From the NCBI GenBank assembly GCA_964616875.1, contig CAZTSJ010000285.1, forward strand, positions 1 to 5,253: a stretch of 5,253 bases of DNA, in the 5' to 3' direction. A program made the position numbers and the translations under genes. The DNA comes from RBG-16-66-20 sp964616875. GTDB lineage: Bacteria; Pseudomonadota; Gammaproteobacteria; Burkholderiales; SG8-39. The notes beneath the pieces were generated by a model. That model saw nothing but the letters and a program-made list of their open reading frames with translations. It did no database searches and was not told the origin of the DNA. Shown here one piece after another: positions 1-5,253 of this stretch. The stretch's first letter is position 1, and every line of letters starts with the position of its first letter.

Positions 1-1442
1 TCGGGGAAGCGGCCAGTCTCGGCGGTGCCGTAGTACTTCTCGATGTGTTTGCGCGACCGGGCGATGGTGAGCAGGTCGAGCAAAGTGAAGTAATCGAAAC
101 CGAGCATCTCGATCAGCCGCGAGGGCGTCCGTTCCGCGTCATCCAGATCAAGCCAGCGATTGAACTGCTTCTGCGCGAGGCGCGTGGTGCTGTCGATGCT
201 GCCGACGCCATGATCGAGCAAGTGCGTGTCGTCGCCCTCGGTAGCGAAGGCGATCTGGTTGCGCAGGTCGGCCATACGGTTGTTGACCGGCGTCGCCGAG
301 AGCATGAGCACGCGCGTCTTGACGCCTTCCTTGATGATCTTGCGCATCAGGCGGTCATAGCGCGTTTCGCCGCCCTGTCTTGGCGTCTGCTTGTTTCGGA
401 AGTTATGCGATTCGTCGATCACTACCAGGTCGTAGTTGCCCCAGTTAACGTGCGCGAGGTCCATGTCGCCGGATAACCCGCCGTCTCGCGAGAGGTCGGT
501 GTGATTCAGAACGTCGTAGTTGAAGCGGTCCGGCGCGAGGAAGTTGCGGCGGTCGTTGGCTTTGTACAACGTCCAGTTGTCGCGCAGGCGTTTGGGCACC
601 AATACGAGCACACGATCGTTGCGCAGCTCGTGGTACTTGATGATCGCGAGCGCCTCGAATGTCTTGCCGAGGCCGACGCTGTCCGCGATGATGCAGCCGC
701 CGAAACGGTCGAGCTTGTCGAGCGCGCCGACCACGCCGTCGCGCTGGAACCTATAGAGCTTCTTCCATACCACCGTGTTGCGGATGCCGGTCGCCGACTT
801 GATGATGCGCTCTTCATCGAGATCGTCACCCCGGTCGCGGAAAAGGTGGTGCAGGATAAGCGTGTAGACAAGGAATGGGTCGCGGTGTGCGGCGAGCGAT
901 TGCAGGTCCCCAATCAACGTGGCCTTCGCACTGGAATCGGCCACTAGGCTGGACCATTGGACATCGAACCACTGACTGAGCAAGGCGGCTTCTTCGGGCG
1001 TCTCGGAAGCCTGGATCAGGCTTAATGGATTGCCCGGCGTCAGCCCGAGCCCGTCGGTATTGAACGCAAGCGAGCCGAGAAGCACCTGCAGCGGGCGTGC
1101 CTCGTCGTCGCGCAAGACGAAAGCGCCCTGCGGGACCGCGCCGAGGGCTCGCCGTATCTCGGTCTTGCCTTCAACCCATTGCGAGAGCCGTCTTGCAAGC
1201 CAGCGCGTTTGCAGACGATTGCGCGCGGCGCGGTCAGCGTCTGATCCCAGAAACGTAAGGTCCGCACTCGACGGCGGAAGCACTAGGCGGCATCGCGCGA
1301 GTTCGGCCACTTCATGCAGCACCTCTGAGAAGGCGAAGACCGAAAAAGCCGGAGTCACAACGTCGAGCTGGCGCCCTGCCGTGAGCCCCGGTCGAAGCAG
1401 ATCGATGACGCGGTCGGCGCCTGTATTGCGGACGAGCTTCAC
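1..1442 (-). CDS. SNF2-type DEAD/DEAH helicase with N-terminal degenerate PLD-like domain (3' part outside window)
   Basis: Reading leftwards from a GTG at 1442, the frame stays open to the window edge (480 codons seen; the C-terminal part is missing). Residues about 25-165 have the layout of a phospholipase-D-like domain: VTPAFSVFAF near 29-38, then LLGSLAFNTDGL at 121-132 and GNPLSLIQ at 137-144, which correspond to the GSxNfT..GL..N of PLD proteins. The HxK pair normally found just before it is absent. The ATPase core follows: a Q-motif-like FQRDGV (232-237), Walker A ADSVGLGKT (253-261), VLVLVPKRLRDNW (278-290), Walker B VVIDESHNF (340-348) and motif III LSATPVNN (381-388). This supports an ATP-driven nucleic-acid translocase or helicase of the SNF2 group; the second RecA lobe should lie beyond the edge. 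The start is supported by AGAGG about 6-10 nt upstream and by a stop codon further up in the frame. The RHH gene 28 nt upstream probably shares its transcript. SNF2 proteins with PLD domains are common in phage-defence islands, but I cannot assign this one to a named system. Confidence 0.9.
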   Translation of the reverse strand, partial: MKLVRNTGADRVIDLLRPGLTAGRQLDVVTPAFSVFAFSEVLHEVAELARCRLVLPPSSADLTFLGSDADRAARNRLQTRWLARRLSQWVEGKTEIRRALGAVPQGAFVLRDDEARPLQVLLGSLAFNTDGLGLTPGNPLSLIQASETPEEAALLSQWFDVQWSSLVADSSAKATLIGDLQSLAAHRDPFLVYTLILHHLFRDRGDDLDEERIIKSATGIRNTVVWKKLYRFQRDGVVGALDKLDRFGGCIIADSVGLGKTFEALAIIKYHELRNDRVLVLVPKRLRDNWTLYKANDRRNFLAPDRFNYDVLNHTDLSRDGGLSGDMDLAHVNWGNYDLVVIDESHNFRNKQTPRQGGETRYDRLMRKIIKEGVKTRVLMLSATPVNNRMADLRNQIAFATEGDDTHLLDHGVGSIDSTTRLAQKQFNRWLDLDDAERTPSRLIEMLGFDYFTLLDLLTIARSRKHIEKYYGTAETGRFP

Positions 1443-1459
1443 GAGTCTGCCTCTGCCAT
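1439..1459 (-). other. Six-codon minicistron overlapping the helicase start
   Basis: ATGGCAGAGGCAGACTCG followed by TGA lies in the short gap between the RHH and helicase genes. Its stop overlaps the helicase GTG as GTGA (GTG 1442-1440, TGA 1441-1439). The Shine-Dalgarno-like AGAGG used by the helicase falls inside it. It may be chance, a coupling device, or an ATG start separated from the helicase frame by a one-base sequence difference. Nothing shows that it is translated. Confidence 0.2.
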
Positions 1460-1470
1460 TTCGCTCGCGC

Positions 1471-1683
1471 TCACTCGGTGGTCACGCCTGGGGGTTTCCG
1501 GTCTTCATCAAAAAGCGCTTGTTGTTCCTGAATCGTGATGCCGTTGCGCCCGCAATAGTCGCGGATCAGCACTTCGATCATGTTGGCGATGGAACGGTGC
1601 TCGCGGTCGGCGGCGGTGCGGAGCGCTTCCTTGAGACCCGGTTCGATACGGTAGGTCAGCGTGGTGGTTTTGGCCGTGGCCAT
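1471..1683 (-). CDS. Small ribbon-helix-helix DNA-binding protein
   Basis: A 70-residue protein. Residues 7-13 (TTLTYRI) fit the N-terminal beta strand of an RHH repressor. Two helices follow: about 15-28 (PGLKEALRTAADRE) and about 30-44 (RSIANMIEVLIRDYC), with the SxANMIE pattern usual for the second helix. A polar tail of about 25 residues ends it. RHH proteins (Arc/MetJ/CopG group) bind DNA as dimers or higher oligomers through the paired strand and often repress their own operon; many are antitoxins. The frame opens at 1806, but the ATG at 1683 is preferred because GAGGA sits just upstream and the RHH strand starts immediately after it; the extra 41 residues would run back through the divergent promoter region. 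The helicase gene is 28 nt downstream on the same strand, so the product likely controls the helicase and perhaps the divergent genes. There is no adjacent small toxin gene, which argues against a simple toxin-antitoxin pair. Confidence 0.85.
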   Translation of the reverse strand: MATAKTTTLTYRIEPGLKEALRTAADREHRSIANMIEVLIRDYCGRNGITIQEQQALFDEDRKPPGVTTE

Positions 1684-1691
1684 TGTTTCCT

Positions 1692-1746
1692 CGATACGGC
1701 GTTTGTAATGCGGATATACTGTAATGTACAGTAAAATCCCGTATCG
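1692..1746. repeat. Inverted 8-mer pair CGATACGG / CCGTATCG
   Basis: CGATACGG at 1692-1699 and its exact reverse complement CCGTATCG at 1739-1746 flank the palindrome core of the divergent promoter. A third copy, CGATACGG at 1644-1651, lies within the RHH coding sequence at its YRIEP codons. The repeats could be secondary regulator sites. The copy at 1692-1699 lies beside the RHH Shine-Dalgarno. Chance is not excluded. Confidence 0.35.
1717..1733. promoter_or_regulatory. Perfect 7-3-7 palindrome, probable operator
   Basis: TACTGTA-ATG-TACAGTA is a perfect inverted repeat with 7-base arms and a 3-base centre. It overlaps the -10-like TATACT at 1715-1720 and lies 34 nt upstream of the RHH start codon, a suitable position for autorepression by a dimeric regulator. 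The half-sites resemble the ends of the enterobacterial LexA box, but the CTGT-to-ACAG spacing is 5 rather than 8, so it is not a standard LexA site. The best candidate binder is the adjacent RHH protein (inferred). Confidence 0.55.
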
Positions 1747-1751
1747 TCCAA

Positions 1752-1781
1752 TGGCGTTGATTACACCCCACGCCAGAGAGG
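1752..1781 (+). promoter_or_regulatory. Leader hairpin abutting the ribosome binding site of the 411-aa gene
   Basis: TGGCGT (1752-1757) can pair with ACGCCA (1770-1775) across a 12-nt loop. The ribosome binding site GAGAGG (1776-1781) begins at the very next base, 6 nt before the ATG at 1788. The hairpin would affect access to the start or act as a DNA inverted repeat; the stem is only 6 bp. Confidence 0.35.
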
Positions 1782-1787
1782 TAAAGC

Positions 1788-3023
1788 ATGGCACGGCACT
1801 ATTCAACCAGGGACTTCTTCCGGCAGATGCCGAATGCCTTGCTCGCCCGCTACTTTCAAGCGCGAGGAGTGTTCGGCGATCTGAATTTCTCGGCGATGAA
1901 AGAGACGCAGCCGGATGCGCTGTTCGCGGCGTGGCTTTATCTGCCTGACAGGCAGCGCAACGAGATGGACGCGGAATTCCGCGACATCTTCGAGCTGAGT
2001 TGCGAGAAGGGCTTTGCGGCGATCCGCGACGAGGCCGATTGGCATTTCATCAAGCAACAGAATGACGCTGAGGCGTACACGGCATTCGTCGAAAAGCTCG
2101 CGGCGCTATCGAACCATTTCGAGCGGGCGATGCTTACCTTCCTCGATCACAAGGAGTTCTGGAAGGGGGCGAGCCTCTTCTATCACGCGGATACCCTGCC
2201 CTACTGGCGCAAGCGCAAGAACCTGCCGCATCTCGCGGCGACCGTAGACGATGCCAGCCTGCGGGAACTGGCCGGGCTCGTCCGCACTTACTTTCATCAG
2301 ACTGACGGCCGGGGCAACAACTGCGTTGTGGAGCCGTTCCGGCGCGGGGAACTTGATTACTTCTTCGCGTACCCCGAGGACTACTCACAGCAGAGCATCG
2401 AATGGGTGGACGGTCAGTTCGGCCGCCGGCCGCACAATCCCGCCTTCGAGGTGATCTACGTCTACTCGCAGAAGGAAGGCTCGCTCGACCTGAACTTCCG
2501 CGGCTCGTACAAGGCCATCGAACCGCTGCAGGGGATGTTCGCTACGGCGATCCTCAAGCTGCCCGATCTGCCGCCCGATCCGAAAGACGGGCGCATCTAC
2601 GACCTGAATCCGCTGCGCCAGAAAGACTTTCATTTCATCCCCGCGGTGGGTAGCGGCATTCAGGACGTAGCGGTGAAGAAGTTGCGGCTGTCGTCCAAGG
2701 TGAAGAAAGGCGACCGCATCACGCTCGAAGCCGATGCGACCCACAACCCCGACGCGGTATATGAGCTGCTCGCCCAGGTTGGCAAGGCGCTGCCGCTGCA
2801 CCTCTACAACATCACGCAGGTGGAGCTTGCCGCCTCGGTGACGACGGACGCCGGCAAGCCGCCCAAGGCGGTGACGATCCGTATCACGCATCCAAACTCG
2901 TGCTCGCTCAAGTACGACGAGCTGGACCTGAAGTTGCGCGACATGCTGCACGCCTCCGGCATCGAACCCAAAGAGCCGGCAGAGGCGGTGGCGGTCGCGC
3001 CAGTGGAATCCACCGGGGCATGA
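1788..3023 (+). CDS. Uncharacterised 411-aa protein, first gene of the divergent pair
   Basis: The ATG at 1788 is preceded by GAGAGG at 1776-1781, which fixes the start. I do not recognise a named family. No signal peptide, membrane segment or Walker motif is visible, so it is probably a soluble cytoplasmic protein. Residues 1-150 look mostly helical and charged, with many aromatics (DFFRQM, EADWHF, HKEFWKGASLFYH). A central beta-rich part holds NNCVVEPFRRGELDYFFAYPED (split around 177-198) and FEVIYVYSQKEGSLDLNFRG near 220-239. Residues 290-390 look like a compact alpha/beta domain (KKLRLSSKVKKGDRITLEA, then VTIRITHPNSCSLKYDEL). The last ~20 residues are Pro/Ala/Glu-rich. Its stop overlaps the next gene's start as ATGA, so the two are translationally coupled and probably act together. 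Divergence from the RHH-helicase unit suggests a shared function with the helicase, possibly as an effector or sensor subunit; that is inference only. Confidence 0.85.
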   Translation: MARHYSTRDFFRQMPNALLARYFQARGVFGDLNFSAMKETQPDALFAAWLYLPDRQRNEMDAEFRDIFELSCEKGFAAIRDEADWHFIKQQNDAEAYTAFVEKLAALSNHFERAMLTFLDHKEFWKGASLFYHADTLPYWRKRKNLPHLAATVDDASLRELAGLVRTYFHQTDGRGNNCVVEPFRRGELDYFFAYPEDYSQQSIEWVDGQFGRRPHNPAFEVIYVYSQKEGSLDLNFRGSYKAIEPLQGMFATAILKLPDLPPDPKDGRIYDLNPLRQKDFHFIPAVGSGIQDVAVKKLRLSSKVKKGDRITLEADATHNPDAVYELLAQVGKALPLHLYNITQVELAASVTTDAGKPPKAVTIRITHPNSCSLKYDELDLKLRDMLHASGIEPKEPAEAVAVAPVESTGA

Positions 3024-3835
3024 CGCCGCAGGACGCGCTGCTCGAATTGCTCGCGCGCGTGGGCGCGAGTCACGGCGCACCGGTGTTCGTCGGCACGGAC
3101 GAATTGACCCAGTGGCCGGCACAGGCCGTCACGGCCATGAAGGCGCACAAGCTGCTCGCGAAAGCGCGCCCATCTGCCAGCGTGGTCTGTCCCGGCTGTG
3201 AGCGGCAATGCGTCATGCCGGTCCATGTGCTCCCGGCGAAGGGCACTGCATCGAGGGCGTTTGTCGTGTGCGACAAGCGCAGCGACATCAACCGCGTGAA
3301 CGTACCCATCGACCAGCTTGAACAGTGGCAGGTATCGGGAGAGTCAGTTGCCGACTGCATGGCCCGCCTTCTCACTCTGCGCCGACCTAGCGGCAGCGCG
3401 TCTAGTACGGGACGATGTGAAGTCGGGACGTTCAAGGGAACGAAGCATTCAGGTCATCTCGTATTGCTCGCGAATGGCGAACTAAAGTTGACGCTGGCCG
3501 GGCACTCGATTGCCCTCGTCGATGCGCTGGAATTGAAAGGCGACCGCATCGTGATTGACAAGCGGATGCTGAGTCGCTGCGTCGATAGACCGGTGGCCGG
3601 GGCGGGCGACGCAGAGTCCGCCGAGCGGCGGCGGGAAAGACTCAAGGCGCGCGTCCGCGCTGAGAAAGCGAAGGGCACCAAGGCGTTTCTAAAGGTAATC
3701 GCCGAAGAGGAAGGCATCTCTGTGTCACGGCTGAAGCAGCTCGTCAGGAACGAACCCGCGCCGGCCAAGTCGTGGCTCGGTCTTTCGTCGCAGTCGAAAG
3801 GGGCTATCTCGAAGGCAGAAAAAGCCAAGCGCTGA
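3020..3835 (+). CDS. Uncharacterised 271-aa protein with CxxCxxxC cluster and C-terminal helix-turn-helix
   Basis: The start is the ATG at 3020, overlapping the upstream stop by four bases (ATGA). An upstream ATG at 2900 in the same frame would run 120 nt inside the 411-aa gene and is rejected. Three regions can be seen. Residues 1-50 are helical (DALLELLARVG ... AVTAMKAHKLLAKA). Residues 57-84 carry CPGCERQC plus C84, a possible zinc-binding site, followed by a short beta-rich stretch. Residues 145-190 look like a small beta domain (LVLLANGELKLTLAGHSIALVDALEL). A very basic, probably helical stretch (201-220, ERRRERLKARVRAEKAKG) then leads into a helix-turn-helix-like unit, FLKVIAEEEGISVSRLKQLV at about 223-242, and a Lys-rich tail. 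The layout suggests a nucleic-acid-binding partner of the 411-aa protein. No named family is recognised, and no enzyme motif was found. Confidence 0.85.
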   Translation: MTPQDALLELLARVGASHGAPVFVGTDELTQWPAQAVTAMKAHKLLAKARPSASVVCPGCERQCVMPVHVLPAKGTASRAFVVCDKRSDINRVNVPIDQLEQWQVSGESVADCMARLLTLRRPSGSASSTGRCEVGTFKGTKHSGHLVLLANGELKLTLAGHSIALVDALELKGDRIVIDKRMLSRCVDRPVAGAGDAESAERRRERLKARVRAEKAKGTKAFLKVIAEEEGISVSRLKQLVRNEPAPAKSWLGLSSQSKGAISKAEKAKR

Positions 3836-3845
3836 CACGACCTTA

Positions 3846-3858
3846 CGCGCAGTGCGCG
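3846..3858. repeat. Inverted repeat CGCGCA/TGCGCG
   Basis: Perfect 6-base arms around a single G, 10 nt after the stop of the 271-aa gene. As RNA it would fold as a CGCG stem with a CAGTG loop. It is a possible transcript-end structure or protein site. There is no U-tract. Confidence 0.35.
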
Positions 3859-3871
3859 AGACAGCTTGCGG

Positions 3872-3885
3872 GCTAGTCCCCTAGC
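3872..3885. repeat. Inverted repeat GCTAG-N4-CTAGC
   Basis: Perfect 5-base arms around TCCC. CTAG is generally rare in many proteobacterial genomes, so two copies in 14 bases stand out in this GC-rich context. It is a plausible operator for a dimeric regulator of the AlpA-primase unit. Confidence 0.35.
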
Positions 3886-3932
3886 TGGTTCGAAATCGCG
3901 GCATGTTCAACAACACCTTAAGGGGTGCAAAC

Positions 3933-4175
3933 ATGCTGCAAACCATCTTTCGGCTTCCTGCCGTCAAGACTGAATCCGGGTATTCCCGTTCCACGATCTA
4001 CCTTCGCATCTCCCAAGGCTTGTGGACCAAGCAGGTGAGCCTCGGGCCGCGATGCGTGGGCTGGCCCGCGCATGAAGTGGCGGCGCTGAACGCGGCGCGC
4101 ATCGCCGGCAAGACGGACGAAGAAATCCGCGCGCTGGTGGTGAAGCTGGAAGCGGCGCGCAAAGCCGCGGCGTAG
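3933..4175 (+). CDS. AlpA-family phage/island regulatory protein (MerR-like HTH)
   Basis: An 80-residue protein. Residues 4-50 match the AlpA-type winged helix-turn-helix: IFRLPAVKTESGYSRSTIY (an HTH in which SRSTIY opens the recognition helix), then a short wing with W and a basic patch (LWTKQVSLGPRCVGWPAHEV), then a helical Ala-rich tail. AlpA proteins of P4-like satellites and genomic islands activate or act in excision and can control replication genes. The ATG at 3933 is chosen over 3903 because AAGGGG lies 8 nt upstream and the fold begins directly after it; the earlier ATG has no clear Shine-Dalgarno. The primase gene starts 11 nt after the stop, so the two form an operon. Confidence 0.88.
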   Translation: MLQTIFRLPAVKTESGYSRSTIYLRISQGLWTKQVSLGPRCVGWPAHEVAALNAARIAGKTDEEIRALVVKLEAARKAAA

Positions 4176-4186
4176 GGGTCGCGGCG

Positions 4187-5253
4187 ATGAGCGCGCCCGC
4201 GACAGTTTTGCCGCCCGACGCGGTGGAAACCGACATAACCGGCGAAAGCGATCTGGTCGGCAACGGTGAATTCCTGCTGGCCGTGTTCGGCGACGAGCTG
4301 GCCGACGCTCGCCCGGTGGTGGTCAGCTTCGAGGGCAACCCCGCCAGCGTTCCCGGCAAGGTCTGGTTCGGCAAGCCGTGGCAGGGCACACCCGAGGAGT
4401 TCGCCGGCCTGCCAGCCAATGCCAACAATTACTTCAGTCTGGCGGCCTTCAGGCCCGACGAGGCAGGCCATTTCCGGCGGCAGAAGGCGCGCTTTCAAGC
4501 CCTGTACGCGGTGATGCTGGACGACATCGGTACCAAGGTCGCCTTGGAGCGGCTGACGTTTCCGCCGTCGTGGCTGCTGGAGACATCGGCGGGCAATCAT
4601 CAAGCCGGGTATCTGCTCGGTGAACCGCTGACGGATGGCAGTGCCGCCGACCGGCTCATGAACGCGATTGTTGCCGCCGGGCTGTGCGACCCCGGTGCGA
4701 ATGGTCCGAGGGCGCGGCTGGCACGGCTGCCGGTGGCGGTGAACGGCAAGCACACGCCGCCGTTCCAGTGCCGGATGGTCGAGTGGTCGCCCGCGTCGCG
4801 CTATTCGGTTGAGGACCTCGTCGATGGCCTTCAGTTGGAGATGGCATCCGCCGGGCGACCCGCGCGACAGAGCACACGCGCCGCGCAGCAGCGCCCGAGT
4901 GACGGCGATCCGGTCTGGATACCGCGCCCCGAGGAGAACAGCGTGCTGGTCGCATTGCGGGATCGTGGCCTGTACAAGGCGCCGCTGGGCGATGGCAAGC
5001 ACGACATCACCTGCCCCTGGTTGAAGGAACACACCGGTGAGGTGAACGGCGGCACGGCCTATTTCGAGCCCGACGACAACTGGCCCATCGGCGGCTTCAA
5101 GTGTCTGCACGGCCATTGCGCCGAGCGGCATGTCCGCGACCTGCTGCGCTTCGTGGACATCGAGGTCAACGCGGCGCGGATGAAGCCCACCATCCGCGTC
5201 ATGGCGGGGGAGATTCATCGCGTGGTGGATGCGGCCGAGCGCGAACTGGCGCA
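4187..5253 (+). CDS. RepB-like DNA primase (archaeo-eukaryotic primase fold), 3' part outside window
   Basis: The frame is open from the ATG at 4187 to the window edge (355 codons seen). AGGGG at 4174-4178 gives an 8-nt spacing. The first ~200 residues resemble the RepB-family primase catalytic core of plasmids and satellites: YAVMLDDIGTK (107-117) with paired acidic residues for metal binding, ETSAGNHQAGYLL (132-144) corresponding to the S-x-G-N-x-Q motif, and ARLARLPVAVNGK (176-188). After a variable linker (about 220-245), residues 276-311 hold a probable zinc-binding cluster: CPW....H (C276, H282) and FKCLHGHC (C306, H308, H310, C311), a layout seen in phage and island replication primases. 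Such proteins make primers at the element's origin; many also carry a C-terminal helicase domain, which here would lie beyond the edge. Co-transcription with the AlpA-type gene supports a role in replication of the mobile element. Confidence 0.88.
   Translation, partial: MSAPATVLPPDAVETDITGESDLVGNGEFLLAVFGDELADARPVVVSFEGNPASVPGKVWFGKPWQGTPEEFAGLPANANNYFSLAAFRPDEAGHFRRQKARFQALYAVMLDDIGTKVALERLTFPPSWLLETSAGNHQAGYLLGEPLTDGSAADRLMNAIVAAGLCDPGANGPRARLARLPVAVNGKHTPPFQCRMVEWSPASRYSVEDLVDGLQLEMASAGRPARQSTRAAQQRPSDGDPVWIPRPEENSVLVALRDRGLYKAPLGDGKHDITCPWLKEHTGEVNGGTAYFEPDDNWPIGGFKCLHGHCAERHVRDLLRFVDIEVNAARMKPTIRVMAGEIHRVVDAAERELA

Larger units (their letters stand above)
1684..1787. promoter_or_regulatory. 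Divergent promoter/operator region
   Basis: This 104-nt gap separates the divergent RHH-helicase and 411-aa/271-aa transcription units, so it should carry both promoters. Its middle (about 1701-1737) is clearly more AT-rich than the surrounding genes. Possible plus-strand -10 elements are TATACT (1715-1720) and TAAAAT (1732-1737), but neither has a convincing -35 at 16-18 nt, so no transcription start is called. A palindrome and an inverted 8-mer pair lie within it. Confidence 0.65.
3836..3932. promoter_or_regulatory. Intergenic region with two short inverted repeats upstream of the AlpA-type gene
   Basis: This 97-nt gap ends the 411/271-aa unit and should hold the promoter of the AlpA-primase unit. 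It contains CGCGCA-G-TGCGCG (3846-3858) and GCTAG-TCCC-CTAGC (3872-3885). The first could form a GC hairpin 10 nt after the stop codon, but no T-run follows, so an intrinsic terminator is not supported. The second lies 47 nt before the ATG at 3933 and may be an operator. No good -35/-10 pair was seen. Confidence 0.4.

Noticed and set aside
45..947. Plus-strand open frames of 143 and 148 codons on the left
   Set aside because: They are antisense to the continuous minus-strand helicase frame, which shows clear ATPase motifs; their own translations are compositionally odd and motif-free.
1471..1683. Antitoxin of a toxin-antitoxin pair
   Set aside because: The RHH fold is compatible, but the downstream gene is a large helicase and no small toxin-like frame is adjacent.
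1717..1733. LexA (SOS) box
   Set aside because: CTGT-N5-ACAG does not have the N8 spacing needed by the enterobacterial LexA site.
1030..1734. Plus-strand 234-codon open frame
   Set aside because: It runs antisense to the helicase start and the entire RHH gene and across the promoter region; its Ser/Arg-rich translation is typical of a shadow frame.
2416..2433. GC-rich palindrome CGGCCG-C-CGGCCG
   Set aside because: It is explained by coding of Gly-Arg-Arg-Pro in a GC-rich gene and lies mid-gene with no regulatory context.
2385..3122. Minus-strand 245-codon open frame
   Set aside because: It is a shadow of the 411-aa gene, with a His/Arg/Gln-rich composition and no supporting start or motif.
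3884..3897. tRNA T-arm-like GGTTCGAAATC
   Set aside because: No acceptor, D or anticodon arms can be found around it, so it is neither a tRNA nor a clear tRNA 3'-end attachment site.
3998..5218. Minus-strand 406-codon open frame
   Set aside because: It is antisense to the AlpA-type and primase genes, both of which have recognisable motifs, ribosome binding sites and operon spacing.

Overview
The window is about 60% G+C and densely coded, and it reads as accessory DNA from a high-GC proteobacterium. The composition, AGG-type ribosome binding sites and protein families fit a beta- or gammaproteobacterium. I cannot place it to genus from sequence alone. The pairing of an AlpA-type excision/regulatory protein with a RepB-like primase is typical of integrated satellite or genomic-island elements, so the window is probably the interior of such an island. 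No integrase, att site, tRNA, rRNA, CRISPR array or insertion sequence is visible.

Left half, minus strand: a small ribbon-helix-helix (RHH) DNA-binding protein (1471-1683) lies directly upstream of a large SNF2-type helicase/ATPase (from 1442 off the left edge). The first ~170 residues of the helicase look like a phospholipase-D-fold domain whose catalytic HKD motif is not recognisable. The two genes are 28 nt apart and likely form one transcription unit.

Centre: a 104-nt divergent intergenic region (1684-1787) holds a perfect 7-3-7 palindrome, an inverted pair of an 8-mer that recurs in the RHH gene, and a small hairpin abutting the next Shine-Dalgarno. From it a plus-strand pair diverges: a 411-aa protein of unknown family (1788-3023) and, overlapping it by ATGA, a 271-aa protein with a CxxCxxxC zinc-binding-like cluster and a C-terminal helix-turn-helix (3020-3835). 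The RHH protein is the natural candidate regulator of both arms. The four genes together look like one divergent cassette, possibly a defence or DNA-processing system; this is inference.

Right: a 97-nt intergenic region (3836-3932) with two short inverted repeats precedes an AlpA-family HTH protein (3933-4175). Eleven bases later comes a RepB-like archaeo-eukaryotic-type primase with a downstream Cys/His cluster (from 4187 off the right edge). This pair would supply regulation and replication initiation for the host element, with the helicase cassette as its cargo.
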